Below, in pieces: positions 36,680 through 43,184 of a stretch of DNA of 64,000 bases (position 1 is the stretch's first letter; each line of letters starts with the position of its first letter). The notes beneath the pieces are model-generated. The model was given only the letters and a program-made list of their open reading frames with translations, did not search any database and was not told the DNA's origin. The translations under genes and the position numbers were made by a program. Source of the stretch: Nakamurella aerolata (GTDB taxonomy: Bacteria > Actinomycetota > Actinomycetes > Mycobacteriales > Nakamurellaceae); contig NZ_JABEND010000003.1 of the NCBI RefSeq assembly GCF_013002705.1, positions 248,001-312,000 of the forward strand, given 5' to 3'.

Positions 36680-36758
36680 GATGTCGTCAATCCGGGTCGG
36701 GTGGCAGGTTCAACCCTGTTTTGCGGCCCGAGAACCGCACGCGACCCGGATTGCCGAC
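36680..36758. repeat. 79-bp dispersed palindromic element, copy 2
   Basis: Begins GATGTCGTCAATCCGGGTCG and ends CGACCCGGATTGCCGAC. The terminal inverted repeat (CAATCCGGGTCG / CGACCCGGATTG) is better preserved here than in copy 1. By eye about 80-85% of positions match copy 1. No open frame inside; size and structure fit a REP/MITE-like element. Confidence 0.8.
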
Positions 36759-36864
36759 ACCCAGCCCCTACACCACCCAGCTGACCACCATGGTTGTCCA
36801 CACCTCGATATTCGATCCACAATCCCGGATTCGCCCTGGATGGTGCGGTCCCGGTCGGGCCAGC

Positions 36865-37755
36865 ATGCCTGCATGCACCCGGAACTTGACCCGCCGTTGT
36901 CCCATGATCGCGGTTCGCAAGCAGCCCACCCTGGCCCCTGCGGCCCAGCGGGCGGCGCGTTCGGGTGAGCTCGTCCGGGTACTACCCGGTATCTATGTAC
37001 CGGCGGCGGCAGCTGGCGATCTGACGACGCTCGCCGCGGCGGTCTGCCGTTACCGGGTCGACGCAACGGTGCTGGGGGCGGCGGCTGCCGCGCTGTCGTA
37101 CTGGTCGAGTTACCCGGCCCGCGGCCTCACCGTTGCCGGCCTCGGCGCGGCGAGCACGCCGTTGCTGAGCGGCACAGAACGCCGGATCGACCGAGACTGG
37201 CGCTACTGGAACGGGTTTGCCTGGCTCAGCCACCCTGCGCTCACCGCACTGGATCTGGTGGACGAGGTCGGCGGCGACGGCATCGACATGGTGCTGCGGA
37301 CCCGGGCCGCCAGCCTCGCCGATCTGAATGCCGCGCTGCGGGCCCACCCGAACCGGCCGGGAAACAACTCGCGGCGCCGGCTACTGCTGGATTCCCGGGC
37401 GGAGCCGTGGTCGGCGGCCGAGCGCCGCACCCACGTGCTGTTCCGCAGGGCCAGGATCACCGGGTGGACAGCGAACCACCCGGTGCTTACCCCGATCGGC
37501 CTGTTCTATCTGGATCTGGCTTTCCGCAGGGAGCGGGTGGCTGTGGAGATCGACGGACGCAGCACCCACGACACTCCGGCCGCGTTCCAGCACGACAGGA
37601 CACGGCAGAACGCTCTGGTGCTCGCGGGCTGGCTGATTCTGCGGTTCACCTGGCAGGACATCATCGAGCGACCCGACGAGGTGATCGCGCAGGTCCGAGC
37701 GGCCCTCGCGCAGCGTCGCACCGGCCAACAGCCACCGAAACCTGGCCGCCGATAA
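36865..37755 (+). CDS. AbiEi-type wHTH plus DUF559 endonuclease-like protein
   Basis: About 296 residues. The N-terminal winged-helix half (QPTLAPAAQRAARSGELVRVLPGIYVP) resembles AbiEi-type antitoxin domains, and the C-terminal DUF559/Vsr-like half has LFYLDLAFRRERVAVEIDG, an HDRTRQNALVLAGW stretch and RFTWQDI, the PD-(D/E)xK-type core. Such proteins are common and multicopy in actinobacteria; the activity is unproven. ATG 36865 or 36904 are both plausible. The last 232 bp are duplicated at 42572-42803 as part of a 613-bp direct repeat. Confidence 0.75.
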   Translation: MPACTRNLTRRCPMIAVRKQPTLAPAAQRAARSGELVRVLPGIYVPAAAAGDLTTLAAAVCRYRVDATVLGAAAAALSYWSSYPARGLTVAGLGAASTPLLSGTERRIDRDWRYWNGFAWLSHPALTALDLVDEVGGDGIDMVLRTRAASLADLNAALRAHPNRPGNNSRRRLLLDSRAEPWSAAERRTHVLFRRARITGWTANHPVLTPIGLFYLDLAFRRERVAVEIDGRSTHDTPAAFQHDRTRQNALVLAGWLILRFTWQDIIERPDEVIAQVRAALAQRRTGQQPPKPGRR

Positions 37756-38136
37756 AACCCCGCCCCCGGTCGCTGCGCGGGTACAGAAGCCCGTACCGGG
37801 TTACTCCAGCGCCGCCGAGACCACCTGGCGAGCGGCGTCCTGCACCTGGGCAAGATGCTCGGGGCCACGGAACGACTCGGCGTAGATCTTGTAGACGTCT
37901 TCGGTGCCCGACGGCCTGGCCGCGAACCACGAACTCTCGGTGGTCACCTTCAGCCCACCGATCGGGGCGTCGTTGCCCGGCGCCCGCACCAGCCGGTCGA
38001 TGATCTTCTCCCCGGCCAGGGTGTCTGCGGTGACGTCCTCGGGAGAAAGCTTGGCCAGCTTGGCCTTCTGCTCCTTGGTGGCCGGGGCGTCCACCCTGGC
38101 GTAGGCCGGGTCACCGAACTCGGCGGTCAGCGCCTG
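37524..38136. repeat. 613-bp direct repeat, left copy
   Basis: Nearly identical (I see two mismatches) to 42572-43184, offset 5048 bp. It spans the 3' end of the DUF559 gene, the 45-bp gap, and the last 336 bp of pgm. The match stops sharply at CGCCTG, followed by different sequence on each side. Confidence 0.95.
37801..38136 (-). pseudogene. pgm: 3' fragment of phosphoglucomutase gene
   Basis: Encodes only the last 111 residues of Pgm (from ALTAEFGDPAYARVD to the C-terminus), including the phosphate-binding RPSGTED loop. The frame continues 42 codons into unrelated island DNA. It is a by-product of the 613-bp duplication; the full gene is at 42849-44480. Confidence 0.9.
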
Positions 38137-38164
38137 ACCGGCGTCCGTCCCTCCCGTTTGGACC

Positions 38165-38597
38165 GAGTGCTGCGGATAACTCGTAACGGGATTCTTGCCT
38201 GGTCGATGACCCAGGTCGTGTTCAAGGCGGGTACCCGCGACGGCTGCCGGCGAGGTTCCCATCGATCATCGCGTGGCACTGGGGGACGCCTGGGTCAGTG
38301 GCGCGAACCGCTTGACAGAGCGGCAGCGCCGCTACCTGGCCCACGATCGCTAAACCTCACCGCCACCACGGATCGGTGAACCGGGCCAAGTCAGACCAGA
38401 ATGCCAGGCGATGGCTGCCGCCCCTGTTCTCGGCGCGATGCTCATACATGGCGCATCAGGTCGGGGTGAAAACCCGCTACGGCTTATCGGTCAGCCGCGC
38501 CGACCGAGACGCGATTCGCGCGAGTCTTGACGACCTGCCCTGGTCAGCAATTGCCGCCGCGCTGATCAAGGCAGCAAGCGTGGCCACCCGGATCTAG
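38165..38597 (+). pseudogene. HNH endonuclease (DUF1524) family remnant
   Basis: Three frames together give a decayed DUF1524-type nuclease: TRNGILAWSMTQVVFKAGTRDGC, then IDHRVALGDAWVSGANRLTE with the catalytic DH, then NRAKSDQNARRWLPP and a C-terminal MAHQVGVKTRYGLSVSRADRDAI. At least two frameshifts or small deletions separate them and the 5' end is missing at the island border. Not expected to make a working enzyme. Confidence 0.75.
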
Positions 38598-39022
38598 GTA
38601 CTGCTCATCGAGACTGACGCCTCCCAGACGGGCTTCTTGCACCCTCCAGGCGCCTCGAGCGAGGATCTGTGGCTCTCGATTCTTGGGAAACTCTCTGATT
38701 TCACCGTTCGTCCCGATTTGTCAACCAGGGAAACGACTACGCCCTTGGATTGCGCAGTGTCCATCTCGTCCGGCGTGGCGGAGATTAGTACGACAACACT
38801 TGCGTCGGTGGTGTACGCCGTACTACCGCACCGATCCCCGACACACGCTTTGACTTCAGCCATGGGAGTAGCGCCTGAACCTTTAGTCTGCACCGTCAGC
38901 CGGGCGGCCGGGGCTGAGCTATCGCACCCTGTGCACCCGCTCACGCTGGTCAGACCGATCGCACCGAGGCCCAGCAACACGGCGACAGTCGACATACCGA
39001 TTTGACGCCATGGTCCTGTCAT
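38594..39022 (-). CDS. Putative small lipoprotein in the island
   Basis: About 142 residues from ATG 39022: hydrophobic segment (VAVLLGLGAIGLTSV) ending in lipobox SVSGC, then a small Cys-containing domain (KACVGDRCGS, GGCKKPVW). It begins 25 bp after the serine protease stop, on the same strand, so the two may be co-transcribed. No homologous family recognised. No clear ribosome-binding site. Confidence 0.6.
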   Translation of the reverse strand: MTGPWRQIGMSTVAVLLGLGAIGLTSVSGCTGCDSSAPAARLTVQTKGSGATPMAEVKACVGDRCGSTAYTTDASVVVLISATPDEMDTAQSKGVVVSLVDKSGRTVKSESFPRIESHRSSLEAPGGCKKPVWEASVSMSST

Positions 39023-39046
39023 TGCTGCAGAATAACACTGCAACCG

Positions 39047-40225
39047 TCAGCCTGTCTGCACAGACATCGGGTACTTGGAAATAATATGCTGAATTTGCAT
39101 CTCGTACCTGATATTGGACCCAGTCTGTGCTGCGACGTGTATTCCGCCAATGGGTACTCCGCCCGACATCTTTATATACGAAGGGGCACCACTATCACCA
39201 CCGGTCGCCATTGAAAAGGTGTTATTTATCTCCGTGATGCAGCAGACCACCTGCCCGCCGTAGGACCGAGTCTGCGTAATTGCGGTAACAGAGCCTCCGC
39301 ACTTTTCTCCGGTCACCGATCCACTGATGCATACCGTCCCCTGGTCTCCGGCGCCGAAGGGACGCACCTGCTTCACGGCCAAGCTTTCCGCGCTAGTCGC
39401 CGAGCCAATGAAAATTCGGCCGGCGACCGCCGGAGCTGAGACGAGCTCCGCGTCGATGGAGGAGTTTCCGAAGGTTCGTTCCGTGACCGTCCCGATTGTT
39501 ACACCTGCGCCCGTCTTCATGGTCCCGGTGCCGCAGTGCCCTGCGGTCAGCAGGCGTTTAGCACCGTTCCTGACCACACCCACGCCGGTAGTGCAGATGC
39601 CCGTCGGGGTGTTCAGCCTCCCTCCGCCGTAATAGGGCTGGGTATCCGATTGGCGGCCGGCATCAGGGACAGTCTCGCCTGCATCGTGGACGAGTACCAC
39701 CGATGCTCCTAAGTTCTCCTCCAGTTTTGCCAGCTGGTCTGCTGTTGGTTTGTAACCGAATACGGACAGCCGGAATTTGCCAGTTTCATCATCCGGACCC
39801 CATCCCTGAATTCCGGGAAACGGAGCTTCTCCGCTCTGGATCTCACGCGTTAGCGTCGCCTGGGCGCGCAGCAGGTCGCTGTACGAGTACGGAGATTCGA
39901 CAAACTCGACCCGTGAGCTCAGGTCGGCTGCCAAGTCCGATGTGGCAATGGATGCCAACCGGGCATGCGCCGTTTGTGAAGATTGCGTTGTGTAGACGCG
40001 AAATTGTCGCGATTCTGCCTCATACCAGACTCCGCCGAAGTCGTCTGGAAACGCTGTAGTTAACGATGCGACGTCTGCACGCCAGGCTAAGTCCGCTGCG
40101 CTTCCGGGGTCGGGCAGCGACGCGGGCGAGGGCGAAGCGGCCGATGACATGGGCGCGAAAGCGCCTGCGATCAGGACAGCCACGCCAGCAACGGTTCCTA
40201 GTGTCCGGATCGATCTCATTTTCAC
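39047..40225 (-). CDS. Secreted chymotrypsin-like (S1) serine protease
   Basis: About 392 residues: Sec signal (ending SSAA, about 30), a propeptide-like region (about 40-185) as in streptogrisin/alpha-lytic proteases, and a protease domain with LLTAGHCG (His), SSIDAELV (Asp) and ATGGDSGAPS (Ser), plus paired Cys. The triad is complete, so activity is expected outside the cell. GTG 40225 or ATG 40219 follow a G-rich run. Base composition is much lower in GC than the host genes, indicating recent transfer. Confidence 0.85.
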   Translation of the reverse strand: MKMRSIRTLGTVAGVAVLIAGAFAPMSSAASPSPASLPDPGSAADLAWRADVASLTTAFPDDFGGVWYEAESRQFRVYTTQSSQTAHARLASIATSDLAADLSSRVEFVESPYSYSDLLRAQATLTREIQSGEAPFPGIQGWGPDDETGKFRLSVFGYKPTADQLAKLEENLGASVVLVHDAGETVPDAGRQSDTQPYYGGGRLNTPTGICTTGVGVVRNGAKRLLTAGHCGTGTMKTGAGVTIGTVTERTFGNSSIDAELVSAPAVAGRIFIGSATSAESLAVKQVRPFGAGDQGTVCISGSVTGEKCGGSVTAITQTRSYGGQVVCCITEINNTFSMATGGDSGAPSYIKMSGGVPIGGIHVAAQTGSNIRYEMQIQHIISKYPMSVQTG

Positions 40226-40286
40226 TGTGCCCCCCCCCGAAGGCCAACATTCACACATGTGACGGGCGTCACGTAATGAGTATCGG

Positions 40287-40442
40287 TCAGTCCTCGTCGG
40301 CTGTCAAGGGCTCTCCCACGGTCGGGCAGCCCGGGCAGCAGGATGTTGCTGACACCACTACTGGCCGGGGCGCTTTCGGGGGCTGCACAGCCGGCGCTGG
40401 GGCGGTGAATAGCCCAACGAACACTGGCCCGGCGACGGTCAT
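40287..40442 (-). CDS. Micro-ORF, 51 residues, Pro/Val-rich with CC-PGC motif
   Basis: Starts MTVAGPVFVGLFTAPAP, contains a CCPGC cluster and ends in acidic LTADED. AGGTGAC precedes the ATG. Last of a chain of four tightly spaced minus-strand micro-ORFs after the Nudix gene. No known family. Confidence 0.35.
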   Translation of the reverse strand: MTVAGPVFVGLFTAPAPAVQPPKAPRPVVVSATSCCPGCPTVGEPLTADED

Positions 40443-40471
40443 GTCACCTGGCCGAAGGGCTTGAGAAGCCC

Positions 40472-40591
40472 TTATCCGACGACCAGCACTCCAATCACAA
40501 CCGCTGGGATTGTCAGCGCCCACGCCAGGTTCGACAGGATCGCACCACATGGATCGGTCACCACCTGCGGTGCCGCTGCTTGCGTCATCAT
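40472..40591 (-). CDS. Micro-ORF, 39 residues, one TM helix
   Basis: MMTQAAAPQVVTDPCGAILS followed by a hydrophobic stretch ending VVIGVLVVG. Its ATG overlaps the preceding stop by one base (TGATG), a strong sign of translational coupling. Function unknown. Confidence 0.45.
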   Translation of the reverse strand: MMTQAAAPQVVTDPCGAILSNLAWALTIPAVVIGVLVVG

Positions 40592-40746
40592 CACAACACC
40601 ACCTGCGGTCCTGCCGCGGTAGCGGCAATCCGGCCGAGATCAGTCACGTTCTGGACGGGAACGGTGATCACTACACCGCCCGGACCGGCCGATTCCGCTG
40701 CACCGAACAACTGCGTCGCGCGCCGGGGCCACATCACCCGCGGCAC
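40591..40746 (-). CDS. Micro-ORF, 51 residues
   Basis: GTG 40746 (or ATG 40734, MWPRRATQLFGAAESAG), with a VVITVPVQNVTDLGRIAAT body that looks like folded protein rather than shadow. It ends in the TGATG overlap with the next micro-ORF. Function unknown. Confidence 0.4.
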   Translation of the reverse strand: MPRVMWPRRATQLFGAAESAGPGGVVITVPVQNVTDLGRIAATAAGPQVVL

Positions 40747-40761
40747 CGACGTCTTCGGCAC

Positions 40762-40908
40762 TCACTGGACGCTCTCCATCCCGCTCCCGGCAGCAATCAC
40801 TCCGCCGATCTGCCAGGCACCGAACACCAGAGACAAGCCGTCCCGAATCTGGCTGTGCAGACCGATCAGCCGCTGCACCGCGACGATGGCGCCGACTGTG
40901 TCCGTCAC
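40762..40908 (-). CDS. Micro-ORF, 48 residues
   Basis: MTDTVGAIVAVQRLIGLHSQ..., predicted helical. Its GTG overlaps the stop of the truncated Nudix gene (GTGA). It could be a separate coupled gene or the out-of-frame tail left after loss of the Nudix C-terminus; the helical pattern does not resemble a Nudix box. Confidence 0.4.
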   Translation of the reverse strand: MTDTVGAIVAVQRLIGLHSQIRDGLSLVFGAWQIGGVIAAGSGMESVQ

Positions 40909-41438
40909 CGCCCGACGAGTCCAGTGACCGGATCCTCACCAGCAGACAGGTATCCACCGGGGATGTCCCACGCCCGGCTGTCGGAACCCTTCACCAGTAG
41001 CAGCCGATCGAGCTCGTCGACGATCACAGCACCGGCCCACACCGGCAGTCGCGGGGTCGCGCTCACTATCCCTGCTTCTGGTCGACGACGCGCAGTTCCG
41101 GCCGAGCCCGCTTGGTAGCCCATATCGATCCGCTCAACAGCGGCAACCAGCAGGGCCGCGGCGTGCAGCAGCTCGTCCCGCCGGTTCTGGCCCGCCGGGT
41201 AGGTGTATCCGGGCCAAGACCACAGCAGCGGCGTTCCCGCCACACCCAGCTCCCGTGCATAGTCCGGCAACGCCAGACACGCCGCGTTCAGCTCCAGTGC
41301 GTCCGGTCCGGAGGATGCACGGACCGACAGAGCAGGATCGCTTCCGTCGGGGTCAGCGAGCATTTCCCGTGTCACCCTCAGATCGCGGAGCACCTTTGCG
41401 AGAAATCGGCTGGGCTGTGGCGCTGTGGCGACGGACAT
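40905..41438 (-). CDS. Nudix-related protein, truncated within the Nudix box
   Basis: A 177-residue protein with strong GGAGGT 5 bases before ATG 41438. Residues 1-120 are helical and unassigned; from about 132 a Nudix-like strand pattern begins (VWAGAVIVDELDRLLLVKGS, WDIPGGYLSAGEDPV), but the gene stops just after GLVGR, before the REUxEE part of the box that binds metal. Nudix proteins occur in actinobacterial integrative elements (Pif of pSAM2), which fits the island. Catalytically it should be inactive. Confidence 0.65.
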   Translation of the reverse strand: MSVATAPQPSRFLAKVLRDLRVTREMLADPDGSDPALSVRASSGPDALELNAACLALPDYARELGVAGTPLLWSWPGYTYPAGQNRRDELLHAAALLVAAVERIDMGYQAGSAGTARRRPEAGIVSATPRLPVWAGAVIVDELDRLLLVKGSDSRAWDIPGGYLSAGEDPVTGLVGR

Positions 41439-41499
41439 CGGTACCTCCGGATTCGGATGAGTTCAGTCCTGCGATCGTGCCCTTCACCGACCATCCCTC

Positions 41500-41513
41500 T
41501 ATTACCGGTAATA
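41500..41513. promoter_or_regulatory. 14-bp palindrome TATTACCGGTAATA
   Basis: A perfect AT-rich palindrome 62 bp upstream of the Nudix-related gene, in otherwise GC-rich DNA. Size and position suit an operator of a GntR-like or similar dimeric repressor; no such regulator gene is in the island. Confidence 0.5.
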
Positions 41514-41678
41514 CGGGCTTGTGTCGCGAGGTGTCCGCGGCCGACTGGGAAGCTCGGGCTGACGAGCAAGTCGGCCGCGTTCTGCGGTGACAAGCCCTGG
41601 GTCGACGCCTACAGAGAGCCGGCATCAGCCTTGACGACCTTGACCAGCGACCGGTTCTGTCCACCCGTCGACCGGCGG

Positions 41679-42185
41679 TCAGGTCAGTCCTATAACGAGG
41701 CCGACAACGGCGCCGGCGGCCAGGGCCGGGCCGGGCCGGGCCGGGCCGGGCCGGGCCGGGCCGAGTGGAGTGTCGTCGACGGGCAGGCCGACGCGGCGGC
41801 GGCGATAGCCGCGGATCCCGACGGCCGCGACGACGAGGATCTGTCCGACCATGACCCCGGCCGCCAAGGTGAGCCAGGAGTGCCAGGCGAGCCAGCCGCC
41901 GATCGCCGCCGCGAGCTTGATGTCGCCGAGGGACTGACCGGCAAGGATCGCGACGAGGAAGGCCCAGGCGCCCGCAGCGAGCAGACCGAAGATCGGGCGG
42001 GCATGATCCCAGCCGTCACCGTCGGTGAGCCACGGCAGGACCGCGACCGCGACACCGATCAGGGGCAAGGTGATCAGGTCGGGTAGACGCATCTCCGCGA
42101 CATCGACCAACGCCGCGGACAGGATCGCAACGGCGAAAACCCCATATGCAGTAACAGCTATGCGATCGTCGACCAGTGGCGCCAG
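41679..42185 (-). CDS. A24 prepilin-peptidase-like membrane protein, start unclear
   Basis: About 168 residues with five or six hydrophobic segments. The two catalytic Asp of the family are visible in SAALVDVAEMRLPD and SLGDIKLAAAIGG. There is no ATG or GTG at a sensible place; the feature is drawn to a CTG at 42185, and the frame runs on upstream through DNA that codes for another protein in another frame. The C-terminus is a repeat-encoded GPARPGPARPGPA. No pilus genes are nearby, so it is likely a stray or decaying gene. Confidence 0.6.
   Translation of the reverse strand: MAPLVDDRIAVTAYGVFAVAILSAALVDVAEMRLPDLITLPLIGVAVAVLPWLTDGDGWDHARPIFGLLAAGAWAFLVAILAGQSLGDIKLAAAIGGWLAWHSWLTLAAGVMVGQILVVAAVGIRGYRRRRVGLPVDDTPLGPARPGPARPGPALAAGAVVGLVIGLT
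41723..41762. repeat. (GGGCC)8 microsatellite
   Basis: Eight perfect pentamers within the 3' end of the prepilin-peptidase-like gene. Because the unit is not a multiple of three, gain or loss of one unit changes the C-terminal frame. Confidence 0.95.
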
Positions 42186-42352
42186 GAATATGCTGTAGCA
42201 GCCGCGAGGACCACGGACAGCACGATCACGACGCGCTGGTGGAGGTTGGTCCGGCCGGTCGAGGTGCCGCACAACCGGATTGCGACAGTCCAGGCAATGG
42301 TGCCGCCGACACCGCCCACGGCGCCACCGGCGGCGGCCAACCCGATACTCAT
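42158..42352 (-). CDS. Small membrane protein (64 residues)
   Basis: MSIGLAAAGGAVGGVGGTIA... with two hydrophobic segments separated by a basic loop (CGTSTGRTNLHQR). It overlaps the uncertain start of the peptidase-like gene. Reminiscent in size and shape of the small spread proteins of actinomycete plasmids, but no family is recognised. Confidence 0.5.
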   Translation of the reverse strand: MSIGLAAAGGAVGGVGGTIAWTVAIRLCGTSTGRTNLHQRVVIVLSVVLAAATAYSWRHWSTIA

Positions 42353-42571
42353 GCGCGCCGCAGCCCTCTCGGGAATAGTTCCGATAGGGCAGCATCGTCT
42401 CGACGTTCTCGATGTCCTCGATGTACTCCGCGGCATGCTCTCGCAGCACCGCCCTCGCCCACTGCTGAGCCTCCATCTGGCGGCCGGCGGCCTGCGCGAC
42501 GCGCACCAGATCTGTGAGCGGGGTGTCCTCGTGCGGCGCCACCCTATGTCCGATCTCAGCAGCTTCCCGCG
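42353..42571 (-). pseudogene. Truncated hypothetical gene at right island border
   Basis: The frame REAAEIGHRVAPHEDTPLTD...QQWARAVLREHAAEYIEDIENVETMLPYRNY reads like a real helical protein, but it has no start before the repeat border at 42571 and no stop before running into the next genes' DNA. It looks like the middle of a gene cut by the insertion. Confidence 0.5.
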
Positions 42572-42803
42572 CCGCAGGGAGCGGGTGGCTGTGGAGATCG
42601 ACGGACGCAGCACCCACGACACTCCGGCCGCGTTCCAGCACGACAGGACACGGCAGAACGCGCTGGTGCTCGCGGGCTGGCTGATCCTGCGGTTCACCTG
42701 GCAGGACATCATCGAGCGACCCGACGAGGTGATCGCGCAGGTCCGAGCGGCCCTCGCGCAGCGTCGCACCGGCCAACAGCCACCGAAACCTGGCCGCCGA
42801 TAA
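42572..42803 (+). pseudogene. 3' fragment of the DUF559 gene
   Basis: Encodes only the last 76 residues (RRERVAVEIDG to KPGRR) of the protein at 36865-37755, joined to unrelated sequence at the island border. Confidence 0.9.
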
Positions 42804-43184
42804 AACCCCGCCCCCGGTCGCTGCGCGGGTACAGAAGCCCGTACCGGGTTACTCCAGCGCCGCCGAGACCACCTGGCGAGCGGCGTCCTGCACCTGGGCA
42901 AGATGCTCGGGGCCACGGAACGACTCGGCGTAGATCTTGTAGACGTCTTCGGTGCCCGACGGCCTGGCCGCGAACCACGAACTCTCGGTGGTCACCTTCA
43001 GCCCACCGATCGGGGCGTCGTTGCCCGGCGCCCGCACCAGCCGGTCGATGATCTTCTCCCCGGCCAGGGTGTCTGCGGTGACGTCCTCGGGAGAAAGCTT
43101 GGCCAGCTTGGCCTTCTGCTCCTTGGTGGCCGGGGCGTCCACCCTGGCGTAGGCCGGGTCACCGAACTCGGCGGTCAGCGCCTG
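42572..43184. repeat. 613-bp direct repeat, right copy
   Basis: Right partner of 37524-38136. It holds the 3' fragment of the DUF559 gene, the 45-bp gap and the start-distal end of the intact pgm gene. Confidence 0.95.

Larger units (their letters stand above)
38137..42571. mobile_element. 4.4-kb inserted mosaic island between 613-bp direct repeats
   Basis: The DNA between the two repeats is foreign-looking: GC drops visibly (for example 25 G/C in 39061-39120), genes are short, truncated or frameshifted, and the cargo (broken HNH nuclease, serine protease, Nudix, prepilin peptidase, micro-ORFs) is unlike the neighbourhood. No integrase or transposase is present. The structure equals single-crossover integration of a circle carrying a 613-bp piece of the DUF559-pgm junction; unequal exchange or misassembly are alternatives. 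Confidence 0.75.

Noticed and set aside
36680-36758. tRNA-like sequence in the 79-bp element (GGTTCAACCC)
   Set aside because: No cloverleaf can be drawn; the element is an inverted-repeat unit present twice.
37856-38379. 174-codon plus-strand frame across the left repeat end
   Set aside because: Mostly antisense to the pgm fragment; only its end overlaps part of the HNH remnant, which is listed as a pseudogene.
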